Of a stretch of 64,000 nucleotides of DNA, positions 8,955 to 17,977 are shown one piece after another. This stretch comes from Cellulomonas persica (GTDB lineage: Bacteria > Actinomycetota > Actinomycetes > Actinomycetales > Cellulomonadaceae). Position numbers and translations under genes: made by a program. The notes under the pieces are model-generated. The model ran no database searches, was not told the DNA's origin, and saw only the letters and a list, made by a program, of their open reading frames with translations. Positions within the stretch are counted from its first letter, which is position 1. Each line of letters starts with the position of its first letter. The stretch lies in the NCBI RefSeq assembly GCF_007989825.1, contig NZ_BJUA01000014.1, positions 1 through 64,000 of the forward strand, written 5' to 3'.

Positions 8955-9956
8955 ATGGGTGACGCAACGGGCGACGCCGCCCGCACAGGGGCGACCGGCT
9001 GGGACGACGAGCAGCCCGACCTGCTCGGGGAGCCGTGGGTGGCGCGGACGCTGCACCTGCCGCCCGACGCGGAGACGGCCCGCGAGGGCGTCGACCCCGT
9101 CGCGACGCTCGTGCACCGGCCCGCGCGGCATCGTCGGGCCGTGCTCTACGTGCACGGGTTCGTCGACTACTTCTTCCACCCCCACGTCGCGGACGCGCTC
9201 GACGCCGCGGGCTGGGACCTGTACGCGCTCGAGCTGCGCGACTACGGGCGCTCGATCCGGCCCGGACGCCCGGCCAACCACACGCGCGAGCTCGCGACCT
9301 ACGCCCAGGAGATCGACGCCGCGGTCGCCCTGCTGCGCGAGGACCACGACCACGTCGCGCTCCTCGGCCACTCGACCGGCGGCCTCGTCGCGGCGTTGTG
9401 GGCCGACGCGCGTCCAGGCGTCGTCGACGCGGTCGTCCTGAACTCCCCGTGGCTCGACCTGCGCGGCTCGTGGTTCGAGCGGCACGTCGTCACGCACGCG
9501 CTCGGCCCGCTCGCCGCGGTCGCGCCCGACCTCGTCGTCGGCCGCGTCCAGCCGCACTACGGGCGCGCGCTGCACGCGACGTCGGGCGGCGAGTGGGAGT
9601 TCGACCTCGCGTGGAAGCCGCACGAGGGCTTCCCGGCGCGGGCCTCGTTCGCCCGCGCGATCCGCCAGGGCCACGCGCGGGTCGGCCGGGGCCTCGACAT
9701 CACCGAGCCGGTGCTCGTGCTGACGTCGGACGCCACCGGTCCCGACGACCGCGAGCACGACGCGGTGCTCACCACCGACTCCGTGCTCGACGTCGACCAG
9801 ATCGCCGCACGGGCGCCGCTGCTCGGACCGGACGTCACGCTCGTCGTCGTCCCGGGCGGTGCGCACGACCTGGCCCTGTCCCCGAGCCCCGCCCGCGAGC
9901 GCTACCTGGCCGAGGTGGTGCGGTTCCTCGACGAGCACGTCCCCGCACGGGGGTAG
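8955..9956 (+). CDS. Alpha/beta hydrolase, monoacylglycerol-lipase-like
   Basis: A 333-residue serine hydrolase resembling lysophospholipase/monoacylglycerol lipases. It has YVHGFVDYFF as the oxyanion region, an LRDYGRS turn, the nucleophile elbow GHSTGGL near residue 140, the ELRDYG acidic helix and a late GGAHDL histidine. No signal peptide is present, so it acts inside the cell, probably on acyl esters. GACGAT (8943-8948) ends six bases before the ATG and no Shine-Dalgarno is present, consistent with a leaderless transcript. The yihY-like gene starts three bases after its stop and is probably cotranscribed. Confidence 0.86.
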   Translation: MGDATGDAARTGATGWDDEQPDLLGEPWVARTLHLPPDAETAREGVDPVATLVHRPARHRRAVLYVHGFVDYFFHPHVADALDAAGWDLYALELRDYGRSIRPGRPANHTRELATYAQEIDAAVALLREDHDHVALLGHSTGGLVAALWADARPGVVDAVVLNSPWLDLRGSWFERHVVTHALGPLAAVAPDLVVGRVQPHYGRALHATSGGEWEFDLAWKPHEGFPARASFARAIRQGHARVGRGLDITEPVLVLTSDATGPDDREHDAVLTTDSVLDVDQIAARAPLLGPDVTLVVVPGGAHDLALSPSPARERYLAEVVRFLDEHVPARG

Positions 9957-9959
9957 GCG

Positions 9960-10889
9960 GTGGCGGGCGGGCTCGCACGACAGGTCGGGGCGGCCCGCGC
10001 CTGGGGTCTGCGCCGCTGGGTGGACGTCCGTGGCACCGCGACCGGTCGGCTGCTCGAACGGATCGCGCGCGAGCTCGTCGCGATCGAGCTGTTCGACCGC
10101 GCCATGACGCTCGCCGCGCAGGCGTTCACGTCGATCGTGCCCCTCCTGCTCGTGACCGCCGCGCTGCGGCCGAACAGCGACGGCGTCGGGAGCCACGTCG
10201 CGAGCACGCTCGGCCTGTCGCCCGAGACACGCGACGCGCTCGCGGGTTCCGTGCCCGACTCGAGCGAGGTCGCCAGCGCGATCGGGATCCTGGGCCTGCT
10301 CGTCGCACTGCTGTCCGCGACGTCGTTCGCTCGGGCGCTCGAGCGGATCTACGTGCGCGTCTGGGGCGCGCGACGCCCGGGGGTGCGCAACGCGTGGCGC
10401 TGGCTGGCGACGGTGCTGGCGGTCGCGCTCGCCACGTCGATCGTCGCGTTCACGCGGGACGTGGTCACCGCGTCGTGGCGCGGGATCACACAGCTCGCGG
10501 TGCAGGCGCTGATCTGGTCGCTGGTGTGGACGCTGGTCCCCCAGCTCCTGCTACGGCGCCAGCTCCCGCGCCGCCCGGTCGTGGTGACCGGGGTGCTGAC
10601 CGGGATCGGGATGGCGCTGCTCGGCCAGGCCGGGTCGGTCTACCTGCCGCTCGCGCTGACGGCCGGCGCGCGTCAGTTCGGTGTGCTGGGTGTCGTGTTC
10701 GCCTACCTGGGCTGGCTGTTCGCGCTGTCGTTCGTCGTCGTCGCCGCGATGGCGATCGGGCACGCGTGCGCGTGCGACGACGGGCCCGTGGGCCGGTGGG
10801 TGCGCGGCACCGGTCCGGACGCGGTGCCCGCGCCGCCCGACGAGGCGAGCGACGGCGGGCCCACGTCCGGACCGGTCGGCGTCAGGTGA
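9960..10889 (+). CDS. YihY/virulence factor BrkB family membrane protein
   Basis: A 309-residue inner-membrane protein with about six hydrophobic helices. Conserved YihY features are visible: the amphipathic N-terminal helix, AQAFTSIVPLLLV, and the FAYLGWLFALSFVVVAAM block near the C terminus. Function of the family is unresolved; the old RNase BN assignment was withdrawn. GTG 9960 follows the hydrolase stop by three bases, which implies translational coupling. The last eight bases overlap the end of the convergent secreted-protein gene. Confidence 0.85.
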   Translation: MAGGLARQVGAARAWGLRRWVDVRGTATGRLLERIARELVAIELFDRAMTLAAQAFTSIVPLLLVTAALRPNSDGVGSHVASTLGLSPETRDALAGSVPDSSEVASAIGILGLLVALLSATSFARALERIYVRVWGARRPGVRNAWRWLATVLAVALATSIVAFTRDVVTASWRGITQLAVQALIWSLVWTLVPQLLLRRQLPRRPVVVTGVLTGIGMALLGQAGSVYLPLALTAGARQFGVLGVVFAYLGWLFALSFVVVAAMAIGHACACDDGPVGRWVRGTGPDAVPAPPDEASDGGPTSGPVGVR

Positions 10890-13182
10890 CCTTGAGGGTC
10901 ACGCCCGACGAGGTCCGCTTGAGCAGGTAGGTCGCCGAGGTCCCGGTCGGCGTGTAGGTCGCGGTGACCGTGTACGAGCCCTTGGCCTTCGACGGCAGGG
11001 TGACGGTGATCTTCCCGGCGTGCGACGCCTTGAGCGTCACGCTGGTCGAGGTCGAGCCGATGGTCACCTTCACGGTCCCGAGCGGTCGGGCGACCGGGCC
11101 CGACGTGACCGTGACCGTCACCTTGACCGGGGCGCCTGCCTTGACCGAGGGAGCCGTGACCTTGACCGTCGGCGTCACCCTGCCGACCTTCCTGCCCGTG
11201 GTCGTCGACGTCGCCTCGCTGCCGTCCGCCCCGCGTGCCGTGACGCGCGCGGTGATCGTCGCGCCGATGTCCGCCTTCGTGACCGTGTAGGTCCTCGAGG
11301 TCGCCCCGGAGATCGCGACTCCGCCGCGCAGCCACTGGATCCTCGTGCTCGACGCCGTGGGCGACCACGTGCCCGTGCTCACCGTCAGCGTCCGGCCGTA
11401 GGCGAACGTCCCGGAGATCGTCGCGCGCGTGACGTTCGTGATCGGCTTGACCACGCTCACGCTCGACGACGTCACCGTCGTCGACAGCCAACCCGTGCCG
11501 CCCTCGCCGGTCACGCGCACCGAGACCCTGGTCCCGCCGTCCGCCGCCGTGAGCCTGTACGTCCTCGACGCCGCCCCGCTGATGACCGTGCCGTCACGCA
11601 GCCACTGGTAGCTCGTCGTGGCGGACGCGGGGTCCCACGTGCCCGTGGTCGCGGTCAGGGTCCTGCCGACGTGCGCCGTCCCCGAGATCGTCGGCTTCGT
11701 CAGGTTGCTCACCAGCAGCGGGATCCGCACGTCGACGCCGGTCGTGTGCTTGACGACCTTGGCCTTCGCCGGGTCGCCCGTCAGCGGCGTGGTGTTCCCC
11801 GTCCAGAAACCGGCAGTGAACCGCGCGTTCGTCGCGTTCGCCGCTGCGTTCGGCTGGAAGTACAGCAGGTGGTCCTCGGTGCGCTCCGACTCGTTGAAGG
11901 CCGCCAGCGAGAACCAGCCGTTCGGTTCGACCAGTCTGTCGTCGGTCGGCGCCCAGACCCCGTCCGTGCCGCGCCGCCACAGCTGGACCTTCGCGGCGTC
12001 CGGGTCCCAGCGGTCGAACTGGAAGCCGTCGGGGACGGTCACGAAGCCGCGCACGCCGACGGTGGCCGTCGGGCGCAGGACGACGCCCGTGGTCGTCGGG
12101 CGGATCTTGCTGAGGCTCGACCAGGTGGCGGCGAAGCCCGCGTCATCGCGCGCGAACGGGGACCACTCGCCGTCGGCACGCAGCGCCCCGGACTGCAGCG
12201 GCCCGAAGCTGAACATGCTGATCGCGTACGAGCGGCCCGTGTCGAGGTCCGGGATGGTGAACGTGCCGTCGGAAGCCGCGTAGTGCGAAACGCCCTCCTT
12301 GATGCCGGACGTGTCGACGACCGCGTCCAGCGAGACGGAGGCGTTGGCGAGGATCGCCGCGTCCGCCACGACCCGCCCGGAGATGCTGCCGGCCAGGTTG
12401 GGGCGCAGCACCAGCCCGCTCGCGGGAGCGGTGACCGTGCCCGCCTTCAGCCGGGACGGCGAGAAGTACCCGTCGGAGGGGTTCCAGGCCCCGTCGTACA
12501 GCTTCTCCTGCGGGTCGAGGACCGAGATCCGGACCTCCTGGCCCGACGGGAAGCCGCCCACGGTGAACGTGCCGTCGGACGCGACCTTGCCGTAGGTCCA
12601 CCGCTCCGCGCCGTCGTACGGCTTGCCGACGTTCGCGTACAGGCTCAGCGGCCGGTCGGGGTCCGCGGTGTACCCGCTCGGCAGCACGATGCGGCCGGTG
12701 ATCTGCTGGCCGATCGTGGCGGTGACGACGACGCCCGTGCGACCCGGGGAGAACAGCGCGCCGCCCGGGTGCTGCTGCGCGATCCCGCCGGAGGCCGTCA
12801 CGTACCCGCTGACCAGCTTCTGCTGACCGTCCTCGAGCACGAGGTAGTACTGGCGCGTCGACTGCAGCCGGGTGCCGGGGACGGTGAACGTCCCGTCGGC
12901 CGCGACCGTGACGTACAGGACCGGGTAGCGCACCGCCTCGGTGGTGGTGGCAGTGGCCGGGTACCGCACCTCGAACCGTGGGGGCGCCGCGGCGGAGTAC
13001 GTGTACCCGGACGGGAAGGCGACGCGCCCGGTGATGTCGAGCGGGTCGGCCGCGCGGGCGGGCACGACGAGCCCGGTGACGAGCAGCGCGACGGCCGCGG
13101 TCAGGGCGAGCAGCGCGCGGCGGGCGCGGGTGAGCGGCGCTGCGGCCGCTGCGGTGGTGGCCACGGACGTGGTCAGGGGCAT
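10882..13182 (-). CDS. Secreted multidomain beta-sandwich repeat protein
   Basis: A 766-residue exported protein of unknown role. Residues 1-45 are a long signal peptide ending PARAAD. Next come about four carboxypeptidase-regulatory-like or prealbumin-like segments, each with a GRV/GRI-PSGYT start and a DGTFTV strand. Then follow two actinobacterial Ig-like repeats (PTISGTAHVGRTLT...YQWLRDG and ATISGTFAYGRTLT...IQWLRGG) and a C-terminal Ig-like domain rich in Thr, Ser and Lys (VKVTAPSVKAGAPVKVTVTV). No catalytic domain or sortase signal is seen, so a surface or matrix adhesin-like role is a guess. GAGAGGTAG precedes the ATG; TACAGT at 13293-13298 (complement strand) may be its -10 box, giving a leader of about 100 bases. 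Confidence 0.8.
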   Translation of the reverse strand: MPLTTSVATTAAAAAPLTRARRALLALTAAVALLVTGLVVPARAADPLDITGRVAFPSGYTYSAAAPPRFEVRYPATATTTEAVRYPVLYVTVAADGTFTVPGTRLQSTRQYYLVLEDGQQKLVSGYVTASGGIAQQHPGGALFSPGRTGVVVTATIGQQITGRIVLPSGYTADPDRPLSLYANVGKPYDGAERWTYGKVASDGTFTVGGFPSGQEVRISVLDPQEKLYDGAWNPSDGYFSPSRLKAGTVTAPASGLVLRPNLAGSISGRVVADAAILANASVSLDAVVDTSGIKEGVSHYAASDGTFTIPDLDTGRSYAISMFSFGPLQSGALRADGEWSPFARDDAGFAATWSSLSKIRPTTTGVVLRPTATVGVRGFVTVPDGFQFDRWDPDAAKVQLWRRGTDGVWAPTDDRLVEPNGWFSLAAFNESERTEDHLLYFQPNAAANATNARFTAGFWTGNTTPLTGDPAKAKVVKHTTGVDVRIPLLVSNLTKPTISGTAHVGRTLTATTGTWDPASATTSYQWLRDGTVISGAASRTYRLTAADGGTRVSVRVTGEGGTGWLSTTVTSSSVSVVKPITNVTRATISGTFAYGRTLTVSTGTWSPTASSTRIQWLRGGVAISGATSRTYTVTKADIGATITARVTARGADGSEATSTTTGRKVGRVTPTVKVTAPSVKAGAPVKVTVTVTSGPVARPLGTVKVTIGSTSTSVTLKASHAGKITVTLPSKAKGSYTVTATYTPTGTSATYLLKRTSSGVTLKVT

Positions 13183-13402
13183 GGGCTACCTCTCGTCGGC
13201 GGCCGGCTGGAGCGGCGCGTTCGGGTCGGGCGACCCGGGGGCGGGTCCAGGGCACGTCGGTCGTTCGCGCAGGATCCGGCGCGGATGTCCGGACTGTAAC
13301 GATTCGCGACGTGCCGGCGAGAGCGGTGCCACATGTCGGAATGCGTCGATGACCTGCGGATTCACCGACCGGGACGCGCTGAGGACAGCCGCGGTCGTCC
13401 GT

Positions 13403-14419
13403 TCAGCGGCGGACGGGCCGCGGCGTCAGCGCCGGCTCCTCGGGCTCGGAGAGCGACAGGATCGCGCCGACGACGCCCGGGACGTCGCGCATGCGGCGCT
13501 CGAGCGCGGCGAGCTGGTGCGACGCGACGGTCTCCCCCGGCTCGCCGGTGAGGTCGACCGCACCGGACAGGAACACCTGCCGTGCACCGACGAGCTCGAG
13601 GCGCAGGTCGGTCACGCGCGCGACCTCGGGCTGCGCGGCCACGAGCGCGAGCGCGGAGTTCCACAGCCGGTCGTCGACCACCTGCCCGACGAGGAACCGC
13701 CTGTTGCGCTCGATGAGCACCACAGCGACCACCCCGAGCAGCACGCCGACGAGGATCGAACCGATCGCGTCGGGCACGGCGGACCCCGTGACCTGGTGCG
13801 CCGCGATCCCGCCGGCGGCGATGACGATGCCGACGAGCGCGGCGGCGTCCTCGAAGAACACCGCGCGGACCGTGGGGTCGGAGGTGAGCAGGACGTGCTC
13901 GAGCACGCCGCTCTCGCGTCGTCGTGCCGCCGCCCGCACCTGCCGGTCGGCCTGCAGGAACGAGACGCCCTCGAGGACGAACGCGAGGCCCAGCACCGCG
14001 TACGCGACGCCGAAGTCGCTCGCGGGCTCGCCGTGCCGGAGCTCGGAGATCCCGTGCGTGATGGACACCCCCGCCCCGACCGCGAACAGCCCGATCGCGG
14101 CGAACATCGACCACACGTACACCTCGCGGCCGTAGCCGAGCGGGTGCGTGCGGTCTGCGGGACGCGCGGCCTTGCGCTGCGCGATGAGCAGGAAGACCTC
14201 GTTGCCCGCGTCCGCCCACGAGTGTGCGGCCTCGGCGAGCATCGAGGCGGCCCCGGTGATCATCGCGGCGGCGGTCTTGGCGATCGCGACCAGCAGGTTG
14301 GCGCCGAACGCGAGCACGACGGTGAGCCCCGACTCGCCGCGCCCGTCGTCGGACGCCTGCAGTGCCGTGAGCCCGCCGAGCTCGTCGGGTGCGGGTCGGG
14401 TGTCTCGCGGCTCGGTCAT
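13403..14419 (-). CDS. Cation diffusion facilitator (CDF) family transporter
   Basis: A 338-residue membrane antiporter for divalent metals. Five to six helices are visible. The helix 2 segment ALLAEAAHSWADAGNE-like motif (SMLAEAAHSWADAGNEVFLL) carries the H-x3-D site, and the second half-site lies in FFEDAAALVGI with E-D-x3. A cytoplasmic C-terminal domain follows (TDLRLELVGARQVFLSGAVDL). The metal could be Zn, Mn or Fe; the A/H-x3-D pairing does not decide. Its ATG overlaps the CLC stop by four bases (ATGA), so it is translated from the CLC transcript. Confidence 0.88.
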   Translation of the reverse strand: MTEPRDTRPAPDELGGLTALQASDDGRGESGLTVVLAFGANLLVAIAKTAAAMITGAASMLAEAAHSWADAGNEVFLLIAQRKAARPADRTHPLGYGREVYVWSMFAAIGLFAVGAGVSITHGISELRHGEPASDFGVAYAVLGLAFVLEGVSFLQADRQVRAAARRRESGVLEHVLLTSDPTVRAVFFEDAAALVGIVIAAGGIAAHQVTGSAVPDAIGSILVGVLLGVVAVVLIERNRRFLVGQVVDDRLWNSALALVAAQPEVARVTDLRLELVGARQVFLSGAVDLTGEPGETVASHQLAALERRMRDVPGVVGAILSLSEPEEPALTPRPVRR

Positions 14420-15840
14420 CCGCGCTCCTCGTCGGGCCGGTCCACCGGCGCCCCGGGTTCCGGGGCGACGGCGTCCGGGGCGTGCGGCGGCAGCACGGGA
14501 GCAGGCAGCGCCGTCCCGGCCGGGGCGATCGCGGTGGCCGCCTCGTCCGCGTCGACCGGACGCCGACCGTGCAGCTCGCGGTGGTCGAGCACGGCGGACG
14601 TGAGCCAGGCCGCGGCCGTCGCGACCACCGCGACAGGGACCGCGTCGAGCCCCGGCCGGCCGACGAGCAGCGCGGCGAAGAGCACGGGCGCCACGACCAT
14701 GCGCGTCATCGCGGTCATCCCCGCGCCGGCGCCGATCGCGATCGCGACCGTCGGCGACATGTCGAACGCCACGATCCCGAACGACGCGAACGCGACGCCC
14801 ATGAAGATCGCCGGGAAGATCGGTCCGCCACGGAACCCGGCGCCCAGGCTGACGGCGTAGCCCAGCACCTTCGCGACGAGCACGACGAGCACGACGAGCG
14901 CGGACCGACTCGCCACGAGCTCCGGGATCGCCGACTGACCGGAGAACAGCACGGCCTGCGAGTCCGCGCCGAGCGCGCGCGCGACGAGCGCGAGCACGCC
15001 CACCGCGAGGCCACCCGCGAGCAGCAGCGGCGCCCGGCCCAGCCGGGGTTCGAGACCCGCCAACGTGGTCGCCGCGTGCCGCACGAGCCGTGCGACGACC
15101 GCGGCCAGCATCCCGACGAGCAGCGCGACGAGCAGGTCACGCAGCAGGACGGTCTCGTACACCGGCAGCCCGGGCAGCGCGAGCCCGGCCACCGACAGGC
15201 CCGTCCACGTCCCCAGGCCCGTCACGAGCGTGTACGCGACCGCCGCGGACACCAGCGCGGGCACGAGCAGCGGGATGACGAGCGCACCGGCGCCGACGCC
15301 GCCCTCCAGGAGCATGAGGCCCGCGACGAGCGGCCCGCCGAACAGCGTCGACATCGCCGCCCCGGACCCGGCGGTCGCGACCACGACGCCCGCGCGCCGG
15401 TCGAGGCGCGCCCACGAGGTGACCCACGTCCCGACGATCGCGCCGAGCGCGATGAGCGGCGCCTCCGGGCCGAGCACGATCCCGAACGGCAGGGTCGCGA
15501 GCGCCGCGAGCGCGACGCCCCACGCGTGCCTGGGCCGCGGCGTCTCCCCCATGCTCAGGCCGTGGATGGGCGGCTCCCCGCCGTCGCCGGGGAGCATGCG
15601 CGCGAGGTACGCGAGGAACCCGCCCAGCACGGGCAGGCCGAGCACCAGGTACCAGGGCGGGGCGTCGGCCCCCAGCCGCGCAGGCAGGTCCACCCACAGC
15701 CACGTCTCGAGCTCGTGCACGACCCCGATGAACGCGAACGCGACCAACCCGGCGGGGAGGCCGACGAGCGCCCCCAAGGCCGTGAGGCGCACCAGGTCGC
15801 GCGGTGGCACGGAGGCGGGTTCGCCGCCCGTCTGCGGCAT
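14416..15840 (-). CDS. CLC-type chloride channel/antiporter
   Basis: A 474-residue ClC family membrane protein with ten or more helices. The three anion-site regions are visible: GSGAAMS (equivalent of GSGIP), GPEAPLIALGA carrying the gating glutamate, and GAGFRGGPIFPAIF (GxFxP). The acidic, proline-rich C-terminal tail is unlikely to be structured. The ATG at 15840 is supported by a TACAGT hexamer seven bases upstream and by the fact that the conserved sequence starts within 20 residues; a further 237 open codons upstream run antisense through trmB and are spurious. It is first in a two-gene operon with the CDF transporter, suggesting linked ion homeostasis. Confidence 0.88.
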   Translation of the reverse strand: MPQTGGEPASVPPRDLVRLTALGALVGLPAGLVAFAFIGVVHELETWLWVDLPARLGADAPPWYLVLGLPVLGGFLAYLARMLPGDGGEPPIHGLSMGETPRPRHAWGVALAALATLPFGIVLGPEAPLIALGAIVGTWVTSWARLDRRAGVVVATAGSGAAMSTLFGGPLVAGLMLLEGGVGAGALVIPLLVPALVSAAVAYTLVTGLGTWTGLSVAGLALPGLPVYETVLLRDLLVALLVGMLAAVVARLVRHAATTLAGLEPRLGRAPLLLAGGLAVGVLALVARALGADSQAVLFSGQSAIPELVASRSALVVLVVLVAKVLGYAVSLGAGFRGGPIFPAIFMGVAFASFGIVAFDMSPTVAIAIGAGAGMTAMTRMVVAPVLFAALLVGRPGLDAVPVAVVATAAAWLTSAVLDHRELHGRRPVDADEAATAIAPAGTALPAPVLPPHAPDAVAPEPGAPVDRPDEERG

Positions 15841-15897
15841 GCTGCCGACTGTAGCGACGCGACGACCGGGCCGCGCGGGGTCCGTAGGCTGCTGCTC
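15841..15897. promoter_or_regulatory. Compact divergent promoter region, both transcripts leaderless
   Basis: Only 57 bp separate the start codons of the CLC gene and trmB. On the complement strand TACAGT lies seven bases before the CLC ATG. On the + strand TAGGCT (15885-15890) lies seven bases before the trmB GTG. Neither gene has a ribosome-binding site, so both mRNAs probably begin at or next to the start codon. Confidence 0.65.
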
Positions 15898-16632
15898 GTG
15901 AGCCAGCCGTCCGACGCGTTCCGCCACGAGGCCGCGCGCCCGCACGAGCCGTTGCGCACGTTCCACCCGCGCCGCGCCGCGCTCGGCCGGGACCGCAGCG
16001 ACGCGCTGACCCGCCTGTTCCCCCGGTTCGGCTTCTCGGTCCACGACGAGGCTGCGCCCTTCCCCCGCACGTCCGACGGCCTGCTGGACACCGCCGCGCT
16101 GTTCGGCCGGCGCGCGCCGCTCGTGCTCGAGATCGGCCCGGGCATGGGTGAGACGACCGCCGCGATGGCGCAGGCCGACCCGGACCGCGACTACCTCGCC
16201 GTCGAGGTGCACCTGCCCGGCCTGGCGAACCTGCTCCTGCTCGTCGAACGCCTCGGCCTGACGAACCTGCGCGTCGCGCACGGTGACGCGCTCGAGCTCG
16301 CTCGCCATGCGCTGCCGCCGGACAGCCTCGACGCGGTGCACGCGTTCTTCCCCGACCCGTGGCCCAAGGCCCGCCACCACAAGCGCCGGCTGATCCAGCC
16401 CGAGCACGTCGCGCTGCTGCGCTCGCGGCTGCGCCCGGGCGGCACGCTGCACGTCGCGACGGACTGGGCCCCGTACGCCGAGCAGATGGTCGAGGTGCTC
16501 GCGGCCGACGAGGGTCTGGCCTCGGCCGGTCCCGTCCCCCGTCCGCCGCACCGCCCGGTCACCAAGTTCGAGGCCCGCGCGATCGCGACCGGCCGCCCTT
16601 CCACCGACGTGATCGCGAGGCGCACGGCATGA
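15898..16632 (+). CDS. trmB: tRNA (guanosine(46)-N7)-methyltransferase
   Basis: This 244-residue SAM-dependent enzyme makes m7G46 in the variable loop of tRNAs. The SAM site is LVLEIGPGMGETT, and the family signature FFPDPWPKARHHKRRL is intact; the C-terminal block VTKFEARA matches the usual TKFE(x)R end. GTG 15898 is selected because TAGGCT lies seven bases before it and the protein then has the common Arg-rich N-terminal extension of actinobacterial TrmB. The next gene overlaps its stop by four bases. Confidence 0.94.
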   Translation: MSQPSDAFRHEAARPHEPLRTFHPRRAALGRDRSDALTRLFPRFGFSVHDEAAPFPRTSDGLLDTAALFGRRAPLVLEIGPGMGETTAAMAQADPDRDYLAVEVHLPGLANLLLLVERLGLTNLRVAHGDALELARHALPPDSLDAVHAFFPDPWPKARHHKRRLIQPEHVALLRSRLRPGGTLHVATDWAPYAEQMVEVLAADEGLASAGPVPRPPHRPVTKFEARAIATGRPSTDVIARRTA

Positions 16633-17471
16633 GCGAGCAGGACCCCGCGCAGGCTCCCGACAGCCCGGGGGCAGCGTTCCGCCTCGGCATGGTCCCCGGC
16701 GTCAACCCTGACCGGTGGGCGCGTGTCTGGAAGGAGCGGATCCGCGACCACACGCTCGAGCTCGTGCCCGTCGCCGCGGCGGACGCGGTCGCCGCGCTGC
16801 GGTCGGGTGACGTCGCCGCGAGCATCCTGCGGCTGCCCGTCGACCGGGACGGCATCGACGCGATCCCGATGTACACCGAGGCGACGGTCGTCGTCGTCCC
16901 GAAGGACCACCTGTTCACCGCCGCCGAGGAGATCACGGCCGCCGACCTCGCCGACGAGACGCTGGTCGTCCCGGACGACGACGTGCTGCGCTGGACCGAC
17001 GCGCCCGGCGACCGGTTCGCAGGGACGGTCGCGACGACGAGCGACGCGGTCGACCTCGTCGCCGCGGGCCACGCGGTGCTCGTGGCACCCCACTCCGTGG
17101 CCCGCCTGCACCTGCGCCGCGGTGTCACCACGCGACCCGTGGTCGACGCGCCCGGCTCGGCGGTCGGCCTCGCATGGCTCACCGAGGCCTACGACGACCT
17201 CACCGAGGAGCTCATCGGCATCGTCCGCGGCCGCACCGCGAGCTCGTCCCGCGGCCGCGGGGCGACCGACCCGGCACCGACGAAGCCCTCACCCCGGGGT
17301 GCCGCCCAAGGTTCGACGAAGGGCTCGACGAAGGCGACGACGAAGGGCTCGGGCAAGGCCGCGACGAGCGGTCAGGGAGCGGGCCGTTCCGGGGGGAGCG
17401 GCCGACGAGGCGCCGGTCCGCGCACGTCCGGCGGTCGCAAGCCCGGACCCAGCAGGGGCCGCAAGCGCTGA
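16629..17471 (+). CDS. LysR substrate-binding-domain protein without an HTH
   Basis: A 280-residue protein that begins directly with a periplasmic-binding-protein-like fold as in LysR effector domains (FRLGMVPGVNPDRWARVW...VLVAPHSVARLHL...GLAWLTEAYDDLTEELIGIVRG) and has no DNA-binding helix-turn-helix. The last 80 residues are a Ser/Gly/Lys/Arg-rich, probably disordered tail (repeats of STKGSTKATTKG). The ATG overlaps the trmB stop (ATGA). It converges with a DUF5997 gene, a pairing I recognise from other actinobacteria; the two may act together, perhaps with the basic tail binding nucleic acid. Function unknown. Confidence 0.82.
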   Translation: MSEQDPAQAPDSPGAAFRLGMVPGVNPDRWARVWKERIRDHTLELVPVAAADAVAALRSGDVAASILRLPVDRDGIDAIPMYTEATVVVVPKDHLFTAAEEITAADLADETLVVPDDDVLRWTDAPGDRFAGTVATTSDAVDLVAAGHAVLVAPHSVARLHLRRGVTTRPVVDAPGSAVGLAWLTEAYDDLTEELIGIVRGRTASSSRGRGATDPAPTKPSPRGAAQGSTKGSTKATTKGSGKAATSGQGAGRSGGSGRRGAGPRTSGGRKPGPSRGRKR

Positions 17472-17528
17472 CCTCTCGCCGCGCGTGAGGTAGCCCCTGA
17501 CCCGGGGTGGCGGCGACCGGTGCTGCGG

Positions 17529-17930
17529 TCAGGCCTTCTCGCGGCGCGCCTGCTCGGCGCGGCGGTCGGCCTCACGGGCCTCGAGGCGGCGCTCCTCGCG
17601 GCGCACCTCCTCGAACGTCTGCCGCTCGCGCACCAGCCACTGCGGCGGCTCGGCGATCAGCGCGTTGATCTCGTCGGTCGTGAGCGGGTCGGTGATCCCG
17701 GCACGCGCCAGGCCTGACGTCGAGACCCGCAGGCGCGCGGCGACCACGTTGCGCGGGTGCGGACCGTTGCGGCGCAGGTCGGTCAGCCACTGCGGCGGGT
17801 TCTTCTGCAGCTCGGCGAGCTCGTCGCGCGTCACCGTGCCGGTCCGGAACTCCTCGGGCGTCGCCGGCAGGTACACGTCGAGCTTCGCTGCCGCCGTCGA
17901 CGGCTTCATCTCCTGCGTCTTCTTGGCCAC
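17529..17930 (-). CDS. DUF5997 family protein
   Basis: A 133-residue soluble protein matching the DUF5997 family. It contains two similar segments, PPQWLTDLRRNGPHPRNVVAARLRVSTSGLARAG and PPQWLVRERQTFEEVRRE, with a shared PPQWL start, and a charged helical C terminus. The N-terminal KKTQEMKPSTAAAKLDVYLP is family-typical. TAGGGT (17937-17942, complement) lies six bases before the GTG, so the transcript is probably leaderless. The role is unknown. Confidence 0.85.
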   Translation of the reverse strand: MAKKTQEMKPSTAAAKLDVYLPATPEEFRTGTVTRDELAELQKNPPQWLTDLRRNGPHPRNVVAARLRVSTSGLARAGITDPLTTDEINALIAEPPQWLVRERQTFEEVRREERRLEAREADRRAEQARREKA

Positions 17931-17977
17931 GCCGACACCCTACGCGTGAACGCACCCGGCCCCCGCGCCGGCCCGGC

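Noticed and set aside
10669-13299. Long + strand open frame over the secreted repeat protein
   Set aside because: It is antisense to a gene with signal peptide and recognisable Ig-like repeats and has only Arg/Gly/Asp-rich low-complexity sequence.
15841-16551. N-terminal extension of the CLC protein by about 237 codons
   Set aside because: It lies antisense to trmB, has no conserved sequence, and a -10 box immediately precedes the ATG at 15840.
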